Under the pieces are notes generated by a model. The model saw only the letters and a list, made by a program, of their open reading frames with translations, was not told the origin of the DNA and made no database searches. From NCBI GenBank assembly GCA_018292915.2, contig JACVVK020000087.1, positions 1,202,001 to 1,266,000 of the forward strand: 64,000 nucleotides of DNA. Reading direction: 5' to 3'. This document shows positions 36,954 to 49,347 of this stretch, one piece after another (within the stretch, counting starts at the first letter, position 1; each line of letters begins with the position of its first letter). The translations under genes were made by a program, and so were the position numbers. This stretch comes from Batillaria attramentaria (lineage: Eukaryota; Mollusca; Gastropoda; Batillariidae).

Positions 36954-39900
36954 AAAATAACCTTTGCTTTTCTCTTTGCTTCAGCGTTTGGTTTGGCTCA
37001 GCATCCACACACACTTGCTCAAGCTTGAGAAAATCTTGATATATGCTGCTTTTACTCAATGTGACCAACAGTTATTTTGATTGTTCACAGAGACGGAGGA
37101 GCATGAGATCAAAGTGCTGACCAAGCTGAAGGAAACTGTAGACAAACAGCGAGAAGAGCTGCGCACCCTCAAACGAGACTTTTCGCAGAAAACTGTCGAT
37201 TGTGATGCTGTAAGTAGCAAATGCTGCCGTACTGGTAAACTGAAAAAAACAAAACAAACCCCCCCCCCCCCCCAACAACCAACAACAACAACAGCAAAAC
37301 AACACACACACACACACCAAAGAAAAAAAAAGGAAAAGAAAAGAAAAAGTTATAGTGATGTTGTGGTAGAATTTTGACATAACAAGGTACTGTTCTGTAT
37401 TTATTGTATCATTCCATTGGTTGAATGTAGGCTTGTTTTTTAACTGTTATCATAATATCTGAAATTCTACAGAAAAATTAGCCAATATTCCGTTGTATCC
37501 TAAATAGTAAATCGGTCATAAAACTCCCCCCCTCCCTCCTCCCCCCCATTTATGTATTCCTGCTTCCGCTTTTGTTAGTCTCAAACTGTTGTAGCGCATC
37601 ACCAATAGTGGAACAATTTTCCTTCCAATAAGACAGAAAAAACTCTATGCACTCGAAGGAAAAGTTGAACATTTTCATGCCATGTTCACGTCACTGTGAA
37701 ATCCAGATTATCACAAATGTTTCTGCATTTGTCTGCTAGCTTCAGTCACAGCTGGAGCAGATTGCCAAAGTGAACAGTGAACTCCGGCGCAAGAACAACA
37801 CGCACAGGAAACAGGCGAGGGTCTTGCTGGATGAGAAAGCGGAGCTTGAAATTGCTCTCCATGAAAAGGATGCTGAGGTGGAGAAGGTCAAGGTCATGAT
37901 CTCGGAGCAGGAGAAATTCGAGGAGCAGCGGGCAGCTGTCAGGCAAGCCATTGCACTACAGAGGGAAAGTGAAGAGGTGAGTGCCATACTGACAGCAAGT
38001 AGACCCACGCAGGAGGAATCAAGAATCAAGAAAACTTTATTTTCCAACGGTAGAGGTGGTTAACGTGAAACAGTCAATTTTCATACCTGCCGTTGCTATT
38101 TCTGGTAGTATCTATCTAAACAGAAAAATACACACACATATGTAATGCAACAGGAAAAAAGCAAAATAGCAATAAAACCATAGGAAATGAAACTACACTC
38201 TAATAAGACAGGAACATTTAAGAAGCGTGATGAACAAACCAATTATGTCAATACATCATAGTGTAGGAATGGGCGAGAATAAACTGTGGGAAGATTGAAG
38301 AGGAAAAAAAAAAAAAAAAAAAAGAAGGCAGTAATGCCACCACCAACCCACCAACTCACCAACCTTTGCTGAACTGCCTCACACCTCAATATCCCCCCCC
38401 CCCCCCCCCCCTTTACAAAAAACAACAAAAAAAAAAAAGCAACCCCAGAACAAAACAAAAACAAACACCCCAACAACAACAAAACAACAAAAACATACAT
38501 TCCTTACCAGGGCATCTTGCCTTCTGTTTTGTACTGCGGAGAGCCAGGATAGCTGAATGGTAGAGCGTTGGACTCTTAATGCTCGGGTCGTAAGTTCGAA
38601 CCTGGCTGGGGCCAAATATTTGTGCTGTCCTTTTTCTCGTTGCCCCGTCTTTTGATACATGTATCACCCTTACATGGTGTTAAAGGACGTTAAAATCCCA
38701 AACACCCACCCACTCTGTCTGTACTGCCTGAGTGCAACAGGCAGCACACTTTTGACACCAGATTGTTTGCCTCCGATTGATTGGGTGATTGATTGATGGA
38801 TTGATTTATTGATTATCCCATTCCTGGGAAATTCAGATTGCTTCCCTTGGTGGAGCATGTCGCTATAGCACAGAGCCATCCTTTTTTTTTTCTTTTGTCC
38901 TCTGCATGCATGTCGTGTGTTTTCATTCTGCAGTCCTTCCCATTAATTTTGGGATGGGATCTTTTAACATGCACGCTTGATATGGTGCATGCGTGTGTAC
39001 ACAAGGGGAAGAAGGGATGGGATCTTTTAACATGCACGCTTGATATGGTGCATGCGTGTGTACACAAGGGGAAGAAGGGATGGGATCTTTTAACATGCAC
39101 GCTTGATATGGTGCATGCGTGTGTACACAAGGGGAAGAAGGGATGGGATCTTTTAACATGCACGCTTGATATGGTGCATGCGTGTGTACACAAGGGGAAG
39201 AAGGGATGGGATCTTTTAACATGCACGCTTGATATGGTGCATGCGTGTGTACACAAGGGGAAGAAGGGATGGGATCTTTTAACATGCACGCTTGATATGG
39301 TGCATGCGTGTGTACACAAGGGGAAGAAGGGATGGGATCTTTTAACATGCACGCTTGATATGGTGCATGCGTGTGTACACAAGGGGAAGAAGGGATGGGT
39401 TACCGTGCTGATATTCACAACAGTCTTTGTCTTTTTGTCCTGTTTGTCAGCACGAAGACGAAGACAGTGCACCAGTTCCAGCAGAGGATGGGTCTCCGTC
39501 TTCCGATGAAGTAACCATCGCGGTCTCCTCGCATGAGGGAGAGGTTGTCAGCAGCGTTACGACGTCGGAGTCCACCTCCTCACCTACCTCGCCGGGACTC
39601 GAACTCGAGGGCAAGATGATCATCGACCTCAAGGATCCAAACCGGCCACGCTTCACGCTTCAGGAGCTGCGTCAGGTGCTGATGGAGCGCAACGAGCTGA
39701 AGACACGGTTGATTGAGGTCGAAGAGGAGCTCAACCATTACCGGCCACGGTGAGTTTTGGGTGGTTTTTTTTTTTTTTTGTGTGCTTGGTTTGTTGCCTG
39801 TGTTTTTTTGCTTGTTGGTTTGTGGGTGCCCCATGGGTTGCATCAGTGAAACCAGATGACTCGGGCCACCTACAGTAAACACTCAAATCATTTTCTGAGA

Positions 39901-42076
39901 TGCTTTGTGCATTGTAATTATCTGTAACATTTCAGACACCGGAGTTACATCAATGCTCCTTCTGTAAAGTATTTTCCTCAAGCTGATAGCCAGCATCGAG
40001 TCATGGGAGGTGGTCAGATAGGTAGGTAGGTAGGTAAGCAAGCTGGGATTTCAAGTTTTAGTTTCAAGTTTAGGTAGGATTTAATGTCCCCGGCACAAGA
40101 GTGGTTGGAGTCAGCCCTAACGGGCAGGTTTGGTGAGTGGGTGTTGGGGGAGGGGGGTGGGGAGGGGGGAGGACTTTCCTAAGGGAACAGATGAACAGCC
40201 CAGCTGAACAGAGTCAGTCCAGTCAGACTGGGGAGTCTATGATTTCATGTATACTTGACTGTGATGGACCTTTACCCAAATAGATTCAGCCAAACAGATA
40301 CAGCCAAATAAAACAGTTCCTTGGTGCAGAGGCACTGCATAAAACAGTTCATTTGGTGCACTGGAACTGTCTCTTGGGGGGGGGGGGGGGGGGGTATTTA
40401 TCACCATGATAGGCAGTCTCATTGGGGGGGGGGGGGGGAGAGGATTTAGAACACCCACCAAGTTTTAAAGACGTGAAAGCAAAGGGTTGAAAATCCGTAC
40501 TGTTTTCATCTCTGTGTGTGTGTGTTTTGGGGGTTATTTTTTGTGCAAAATTTTTACCCCTGACACATGAGAACAAAGTGCAGTGATAAGGCATAACACT
40601 GATATAACTATATATAATACACATGTAAATCAACTGAAGACTATGAAAGGCCCGTTCCTGATAAAGCTGCAGCTGACTTGTGCATGTCGCATGTGCATTA
40701 TGTCATGGTTTTCATGGCTGTGTACCTAAGTACAGAGTAATCCTGATCACATGTACTGTACATGTAATACTAATCTACATGAGTCATCATTTATTGTCTA
40801 GTATTCACTCACTGACTGGGGAGCCGGGACAGCCAAGCAGCAGAGTGTTGGACTTCCAATGCTCGGGTCATGAGTTTGAATCCCGGCTGGGGCCAAATAT
40901 CTGTGCTGGCCTTTTTCTCGTTGCCCCATCTTGGATATCACCCATATCATGGAAAAGGACGTTAAACCCTAAAACACCCATCCACCCACCCAACCACTGA
41001 AGGCCACTTTAAAAAAACCAAAAAAAAACCAAACCAGTATAGATGTACATACACATTCATATATATGTGTGTACATGTAATGTATGCCATACAGTTATAA
41101 ATTATGTATCCTCAACAGTACAGCATCTGTTTTATTATGTGGGAAAGTTACGGGTGTAATGTGTATATAATGTGCCTCAACTGTAGTTATAACACATGCT
41201 GATATCGTCAGTTTTTTAGTACATATCACCAGTTTTGGGCACCATCGCAGATTCCCATGTCACAGCTGTGGCGCACAAAATGATTTGAGCAAATATATGG
41301 CACCATTCAAGAGAAGGAATGCCACAGTGCATAAATACAAGTATACAATAGATAGTATGCACTATCTTTGACTAGGATGATCAGGGGTAAAAGAGGGAGG
41401 GGGAGGGGTATTGAAACATTTAGATGATCATCATATTTCAAGCATTTGCTTTGTCAGATTTTTTAAATGAAACTTTTTGTGTGTGTGTTTTTTTAATATC
41501 ATATTTTACGTGAGCCTGCTCCTTTGTTACGCATTTTGAATCTGACGCATTTGGTCAGCTTAAGCTTGTGCCTTAAGTGTTTTGACTTGCAGCATTTTAT
41601 GTTTTTAGTTTATCTGTTGCATTTTTGTTGTGGTTTGCTGCCTTGCATACGACTTTTCTTCCTTCTTTTTCAAGAGAGTCTGGGGAAGAACCAGAGGGCG
41701 GTCACGATGACTCGTAAGTGTTTCAGTGACAGTTTCTGAATTTAGACGTCAGTGTGACATGCTAAATGTTTTACTTAGGCAATTATTTGATTACACTTTG
41801 TGCAAACTTGTGTTCTTCTTTTTAAAATTCACGTTAGATAGCTTTAGATAGTCATGGACTGTCACTGTGACATGTATTACTTTTTAGACAAATGTGTTCT
41901 ATTGAAGAGTGCTTGGCAGGTTTCTGGTTTGTTTTTGTTTGTTTCTTTTATTGTTGATGTCTTTCTTTGTTTCGTGCTTTTTCCTATCATATTGATATTT
42001 GCATTGGATAAGACTGGCTGTATTTCTGTATGGCTGGTTTCAATGGTAGACTCTGTGTGCGTGTGTGTGTGTGTGT

Positions 42077-42117
<41 letters not shown>

Positions 42118-43817
42118 CGTGCGCATGTGCACAAATAGATTAAGTTTCTGGTCTTCATTTTGCAAGTGTTTGGCCACATTGGCTTCATTTAAGTGATCAG
42201 GCTGATTTTTTTCAAAGAGCAAACTTCTTCAGTTCTGCCTCTTTCGTGCATTCTCACCTCTGTTGCATGAATTGTTTGGCTCAGACACACAGAGACATCA
42301 GATTCCTGTTTGATATTTAATTCGTTCTTTTGGGAGCTGAGAAAGAAAATATAAATAGTCGTATATATATATATATATATCCATTAATTTTGTTTCTCTA
42401 ATTCTGTTGAGTGTCTCCTTTGTTTCTCTACTTATTAAATAACTACTCATGATGCCATGTATTCTCTGTTTTAGCCGTTCATTTTCCCCTCAGTGCCCTA
42501 AGTTTTCCCTTGGTTTTTGGCAGTTTCAATGTTGTGTTGCACAGGTGTGCATGTGCTTGGTTTTACAGTCAGGTGAAAAGGTGGTACAGTAAGCTTTTCC
42601 CTCCCATTGAGTCGTCAGGCAAGAGGTACTAGTTGTGGGCTTTTGATCTTTTTGACTGCATGCTCGGCTTACCTGTTTGGTTAAGGTTGAAAATAGTGAG
42701 AGGGTGTGTGGTTGAACTTCATGGTGCAGTTGTTCTGTCAAAAGTTCTCTGGCCTGGCCTGCTGGATTTCTGAATGCTGTTTCTTTGAATTGTTTGTTTG
42801 TCATGTTTAGATTTTTAAAATCGTTTTCATCTGTTTTGTGTTTATTCTAATGGTGGTTTCAAAAACCATGCCAGTTCTGTTTAAGTTGTTGTTTTTGTTG
42901 TTTTGGGCGTTTCTGTGTGGACAGTCTTGATTTTTCAGTGGTTGTAACACCTTCCAGACTGCAGGGTATTTCAGCATGCTTGCATGTTTGCAGTGTACAA
43001 AAAGAAATGTATGCTGGACATTTGCATATTTATAGATAACTATTGATCAAATGAACAACAACAACAACAACAAAAAAAAACCACCTTTGCATGAAAGCAT
43101 GTTTTTGATTTAGGTTCACTGAGTTCCACCCATGATTATATGTGGACTTGAGAGAAAGATGTGTTTGACTGTAAAGACTTCTTCAGATCTACAATTGCCA
43201 GAGTGTATTGCCTTTACCCTGAGCCTGTTTCATTTCCAGGGGTGTTCCTTGTTCTTGTGGGCAGTGACCTAGCTTCCATCTTGTGTTTAAGTACAATACA
43301 TGTACTAACATTGGATACAGTTCCGACTAGCGCTGATTTATTTTCCCTGTGCATATGCATTCACAAATTATGATTTAGTTGAGGGACAACAGAGCAACAG
43401 TAAAATGCTTTCAGTTTAGTCTGTTACTGAAAGAGTGAGCAATGGAGAACAACTTTGGATAGATTGAGAGACGCTTTTGTTTTTCCTCATTCACTTTTCA
43501 CGTCCTGCAGATAATTTGTTGCGTCCATTTGGTGAGAGAGTGTTTCTTGTCTGTACTCGTTCTTTGATTGTGTGAAGGTTTGTGTTGTACATTCAGTATG
43601 CATTTTTCTATTTTATTATTCAGAAGGATTGTGTAATTCAAAACTTATGTGTGGTATTTGTCTCTTGTTCTTTCAGCCGATCATCTTACTCTGGAGAGGA
43701 AGTGCTTGTGTATGGCCCAATCAATAAAGAACCAGACGAGAAAGTCTTCGGGCCCAAGGAATCTGGCATCAGAAAATTGTGAGTGTGCTTGGATGGTGGT
43801 GGCGGTGGCAATGGTAG

Positions 43818-43895
<78 letters not shown>

Positions 43896-46800
43896 CGTTC
43901 ATTGCCTGTTCACCCATTGGAGATTTGTCATTCATGTATGTGTACACTTGAGTGTACAGCCATTGTATGCAAACAAGTGCTTGACCCTCTGCCATTCAGT
44001 TAAAAAAAAAAGACAAAAAAAAAGACACACACACACAGAAAAAAACAACGCTTCTGTCAGAAGTGTTTGTAGTGGTAGGCCTTCTGTCCATCGGTTCATT
44101 TTTCCACCTCTGTGGTTTAATGCTCCTAGTTTTTAAGTTCTACATGAGCAGTTTTCTTCTCTCTGACCTCAGAATAGTAACTTACATGTGGGTGTTTGGT
44201 TGCTGTCCTTATATGAAATCAGATTGTTAGTATTGTGTTCGTTTTGTTTGTGTGTGTGTGTTTTTCTGCTTTCTTTTCTTCTTTATCTGGGGCGGGCTTG
44301 TGTATCGGTTCGGTTTTTGAGAAGAGGAAACAGTCTCCAACTGATAACACGCTCACTGCTGTCGACCTATCCATGTCATCGTTCACTTTTAAGTTCCTCA
44401 TTACTCATGGATCCTGGTAGCAAAGCTGCATTTTCCCGGTGATAAACGTAGAAGTTGGTTTCGCGAAATTTTACTTGTCCTGCTGATGTTGATTTTTTTT
44501 TCTCTGGTCACATTCCCTGAACCCTTGATCTTTAAATGCTTTTGTGACCTTCAGTCTTTTTTTTTTTTCTGTCTTTTTTTGTAGTGGGGGGGGGGGGGGG
44601 GGGTCTCTTGTCACTGTGCTAGGGCTAACTTTAAAACTCTGACTTCAGTCATTCTTGCATTGTATGTCCTAGGTTTTTAACGCCATCTTAATTTTTTTTT
44701 TCTCTGCGTTTGTTCTTTTCATTTCCTTCAGACTCCTCCAGTTGAGTCCTGTTGTCAGTGTTAGCTTGTTTTAATTAATAAAAATGTTAAGTTCTGATGA
44801 CTTTGGATTATTCAATTGATTTTAACCTTTTAATTCAAAATTGTGTTTACTTTATTGTTTGCATGCTAATTTTGCCCTTTTTTTAACATCTTGTACGCGT
44901 TACATTTAAGAAGAAAAGAAATCTAGCATCTTTTTTTTTTTTTCAAAGCTGATTACTTTCCACATTCTCACTTTTCTAAAGACAGTTTTGGGCAACAATA
45001 AAACTAAAACAAAAGACCCCCCCCCCAAAAAAAAAAAAAAAAAAAAAAAAAATGAACTGTGCAAGTGGAAACTTACCTGCATTGTGCCTGAGACCTGTCT
45101 ACAAATGATGAGTAGATGAGCGCTTATCACCAGCTGACCTGTCTACAAATGATGAGTAGATGAGCGCTTATCACCAGCTGAGCACACATAATTACGATCA
45201 TTCAGTTATCACTAATATCAGTCTCACTTCAGCCTGGAAAGATAGTACAATACATATAGAAAATAAAGTACACGTACAGACTTTTGTTAATAAGCAGGAG
45301 TAAAGTACAGAATTTTACAATAATTGAATAAAGGTGAAGATTTGGTGTTTGAATATTGATCATGCAGTTATGGTCTCTCGCATGCAGATAAGGACACTAG
45401 CAATTAGTGCTGAGTTAGGTTCATTTGTATGCTTGCTTGTGCCTGCCTTTTGAGTTTGGGGGCTATGCTTTGACGTTGTGTTACGCTTGCTGTTGTGTTT
45501 GTTATTTTCCGTCATGAGTTCAGCTGGCTTGATTATTTTTTAGTACATGTTCAGAGGGCAGGGACAGTTCTGTTACAGATTTATTTCAGTTTTCTCTGGA
45601 CTTTTGTTGTTGTTGTTGTTTTCATAATTATTATGTTCTAGAATTCATGGGGAATTTATGTTACGAATGTACATCTAGTTCTACGAGCACAGAAGGAAAG
45701 GCTTTCAGATGTACATAATCACCTATTTATTACTGAGTAACAGAGCAGGTTGTTTTGGGTTTAAACAAAAAATTAATAACATAATTATGCTGATTGATAT
45801 CAGTTTCTGTCATGTCATACTGCAGAAGATTTTCCACCCTCTTTTTTTTTCTTCCCTGGACCAATTCTGGACTGTGATTATGCAAGCGTTCATATCACTC
45901 ACATCACGTAGCGTCATCCCCAAATCTCATATCCATCACAGACTTGCAAAGCGTCAGGTCATGCGCTACTCCATCCATGATTAAAACTTTTCTTCCTTAA
46001 TCTGTCTTTCTCTCTTCCTGTTCAGCTTTCAGCAGCTTTTGGATAACCTGGACCTTCCACCAATCAGCTTCTAGTCGATTTCAGTCGGGCCGCGGCACGG
46101 TAGGGGGCATATGGCCACACACTTTCAGTTCAATATCTGTCGAGCGCAGTCCAGTGATCTTTCTCTTTTTTTTTTTTTTTTATTGTGCTCTGCGAAATTT
46201 TGTTCGAGTCCCTGCCCTTGCTTTTGTGAAATTTGGGTGTTGTAGCCTTTCCTTTTTTTTTTTTTTTTTTTTTGGTTGGTAAAATAAAGATGATACTGGT
46301 TTTTGTTTGGACGAGAGAATACTTTAATGGTGCAAGACTTTGTTGTGCATTGCAAGTGATGGAAGTTCATGGTAGTTAAGGGGAGGTGGGGGGGGGGGGG
46401 TCGAGGAGGAGCAGGAAACAGAGTCTGAAAGCTGAGATAATGGTTTCTGAAACCAGTATGGAATATGTAAATACTTTGTTGGGGGGGGGGGGGGGGGTCG
46501 AGATGCAGGGCATTGTACTGTAGATTGGGTACAGAGAAGAATTGTTTCTATAGCAACGACAAATTGCTGGGTAATTGCTGGAAAATGACAAATAATTCCA
46601 TTCCGTAAGCGCATCTGGACTAACTATGGGCAGTTTTGATGATAACTTCTTTTGTTTTTTCATGATTCTTACCACCCAGTAACCGTATGCTTGCCGTGCC
46701 ACATGTAAACAAAAACTTTCAGTTGCATTTTGTTAATGATGGCAATGTCTGTTTAGGTAGGCCTACAGTGTACATGTACGTACCTGATAGTGTTTAGGTG

Positions 46801-49306
46801 ATGCTTTTCTGGTCTTTGTTTTGTTTTAACATGTAGTTTTTACATGACAGCAGGGACATGAGCCTAGGCCGAAGTTACCTCAGTTCTCTTTGTGGCTGTG
46901 TGTGTGAGATCTTTTCTAGCTGTCAGGCATGGACTGGTTCTCTTTTTTTAAGTGGTGTGCGAATGTGTGGTTTGATGTGGTTTGTTTGCCAACAGACAAT
47001 TTGCTGGAGGATGATTTGCCGACAGACAATATGCTGAATGGATGATTTGCCGGCGGATGATGTGGCGAATGGACAATTTATGCTGAGCGGACAGTAGGCT
47101 AACAGACAACCATAACAGCAGGCAGACTTTCAGTTTTTATTTTTTTATTTTTTTTAGATTATATCATTTTCAGTTTCTAGATCATTTTAAGATTTAAAGG
47201 TGGTTTTATTGATTTTAGTTTTTTTGTCTTTTTTTTTTTTTTTAGTATAAAAAGTTTTTAGATTGTTTTGACTTATAAGTTCGTTTTCTTTTCTGTCAAA
47301 AGGAGTTTTGTTTGGTTATAGAAATGAAAGTAACATTTGAATCGTTGCAAATAAGAACACAGCACGGCCAAATAATGTGCAATCAGAGGGGGTGAGGGTG
47401 GGGGTATGAAGAAAATTAAATATAACAAGAGAACAAAACAAGGGGCACTTGGCTGTTGGGCGTATTGTCTGTTCAGCGTATCTTCATCTTCTGTTGGCGT
47501 ATTGTCTGTTCGGCGTATTGTCTGTTTGGCATATCCTCTATTAGTCCGTTAGGCGTATTGTCCATTTGGCATATCATCTGTCAGCAAGTCGTCCATTCGG
47601 TGTATTGTCTGTTGGCAAATCGTCTTTTGGTAAAGAGTCTGGTCATCATTTGAGCAGTGTCTCTGGCTGAACATTTTGTGTGTGTGTGTGTGTGTGTATT
47701 GAGTGAGGTCCTGAGGTGAGGTGGTTTTCAGCAGTTTCCCAGACTTGTCTGGTTAGCCACTTGGTCACACTGTCTTTCTGTGGCATTCTTTCTGCCATGC
47801 TGCCCTCCTCTCCTTGCCCCCAGCATCCCCATCAGTCCCCCTCCCCCCTCGCCCCCTTCAGTTTTTGTATGTGTTTGTTCTAACCTTCCAGGGGTTACAG
47901 TTTCCCTTTTGAAACATTTCCTCAGTTGTCCCCAGACTTGCATGCGACTGACCTTCCCCAAATCCAAATGTTTTCTGTTTGTTTGACGTGAGGGCCCTAG
48001 AAAGTCCGTTATTGTCTGAGTTTTGGAGTGTTGACCTACACAGCCTTCCCTTGTCTCTCTGTTTTCGTGTGATTTCAGATTTTTGTCCCTCCTCGAAGCG
48101 GGGCTAGATTTGTTAGGGGACTCGTCAGACGTTCAGATGCCAGACACCAGAGGCCGTTCTGAGAGTGTGCCGTTGAGCACGGTTAGGCGGGCTGGGCAGC
48201 CTGTCGCACCTCGTCCGAGAGGGGGGTCCATGGAAACCATTTTTTGAGTCACCTTGTTTCTTGTTCCTTCTTCCGTGGCATCTGTTAGGTTATCTCTGAG
48301 GTAGGGAGACGGTGCGGCTAGACTTTGCTAACTCTTAGAGCAGACCTTTGGCTTCGAGCATGGACACCTTCCGTGTTTGTTGTGTGTTGTAAATTTCAGA
48401 AATAATCGGTGTTGTCCTGGGTATGTTTGACTTCGGCATGCCTCAGATCGTGTCCGTAGCCTGCCGCCTTGTGGATTGTTCTATCCGCATTTCCTTGCTT
48501 GATTGTAAAAAAGCTTCAGTCCGAAAAATGCTTTTTCCTACCCCACTATCATTGCTTAATGATTCGCCCTTTTCTTGGCTCTGTCCTGCTCATCTTCCTG
48601 CTGCTTTCCACTACCTCTTTATATAACGTAGATGCATCGTTAGTAAACCGTTGTATTCTTGGTGTCATGTTGTACATTAATTTAGAATTGATTTGACACA
48701 ATTTCCACTATCACAACGATGAATGTTGGCTGTATTTTCAGGTTACCCCGGTATTCCGTCTTGTCATATTGTTACCTGATTTATTCAATTACATTGACAT
48801 GTTGTGAGCAGAACTTGTTGCCATTATAAGGCAGAGTTCCCAGAAATGCACCTTCAGGTAATGCAGCATGCTAGGTGCGTTTTGACAGTGTTCGTGCCAA
48901 TACTATTCATTTGCTTAAGTTAATATTCCTGCCTCACTTTTATGCACTGGCTCATCAAGAACATGGTATCCGTTTGGAATGTTCAAATTCCGTGGAAAGT
49001 TTCTGTTGGATTCAGTAACATAGCCGGCTAAAACCAACTTCAGATTTTCATTCCCATGTGACTGGAGATAGGGTGGTGTCTTTCATGTCCTGTACCCAGA
49101 AATTGAGTCATCAGTGCTGTTTCACTTCAAACAACAACAGACCTGTGGTTCTTTTTTGCTAGATGTAGAGTATGCCATTTTTCAGAAGGTGCTGATTTTT
49201 TTTTTCTCACCCATATGTTGTTGTCAGTCATTGTTTTTTTTGGGTTTTTTTGTTGGCTCCCTTGTGTAACAATGGGAGTCTATGTAATAACCCTCCGTCG
49301 TCTGTC

Positions 49307-49347
<41 letters not shown>

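Noticed and set aside
38951..39391. Direct repeats that could suggest a CRISPR array
   Set aside because: There are no unique spacers, the repeats are contiguous, and the genome is eukaryotic.
38813..39509. Long open frames on both strands (219 and 223 aa) with a 21-residue repeat
   Set aside because: Produced by the 63-bp minisatellite whose period is a multiple of three. On + the frame also runs over the true RILPL1 exon 5 in the wrong frame.
44172..44229. A further RILPL1 alternative last exon starting after TCTCTGACCTCAG
   Set aside because: It is open for 18 codons in the right phase, but the tail (LIVTYMWVFGCC...) lacks likeness to the others, has no nearby AATAAA, and short open frames are expected by chance.
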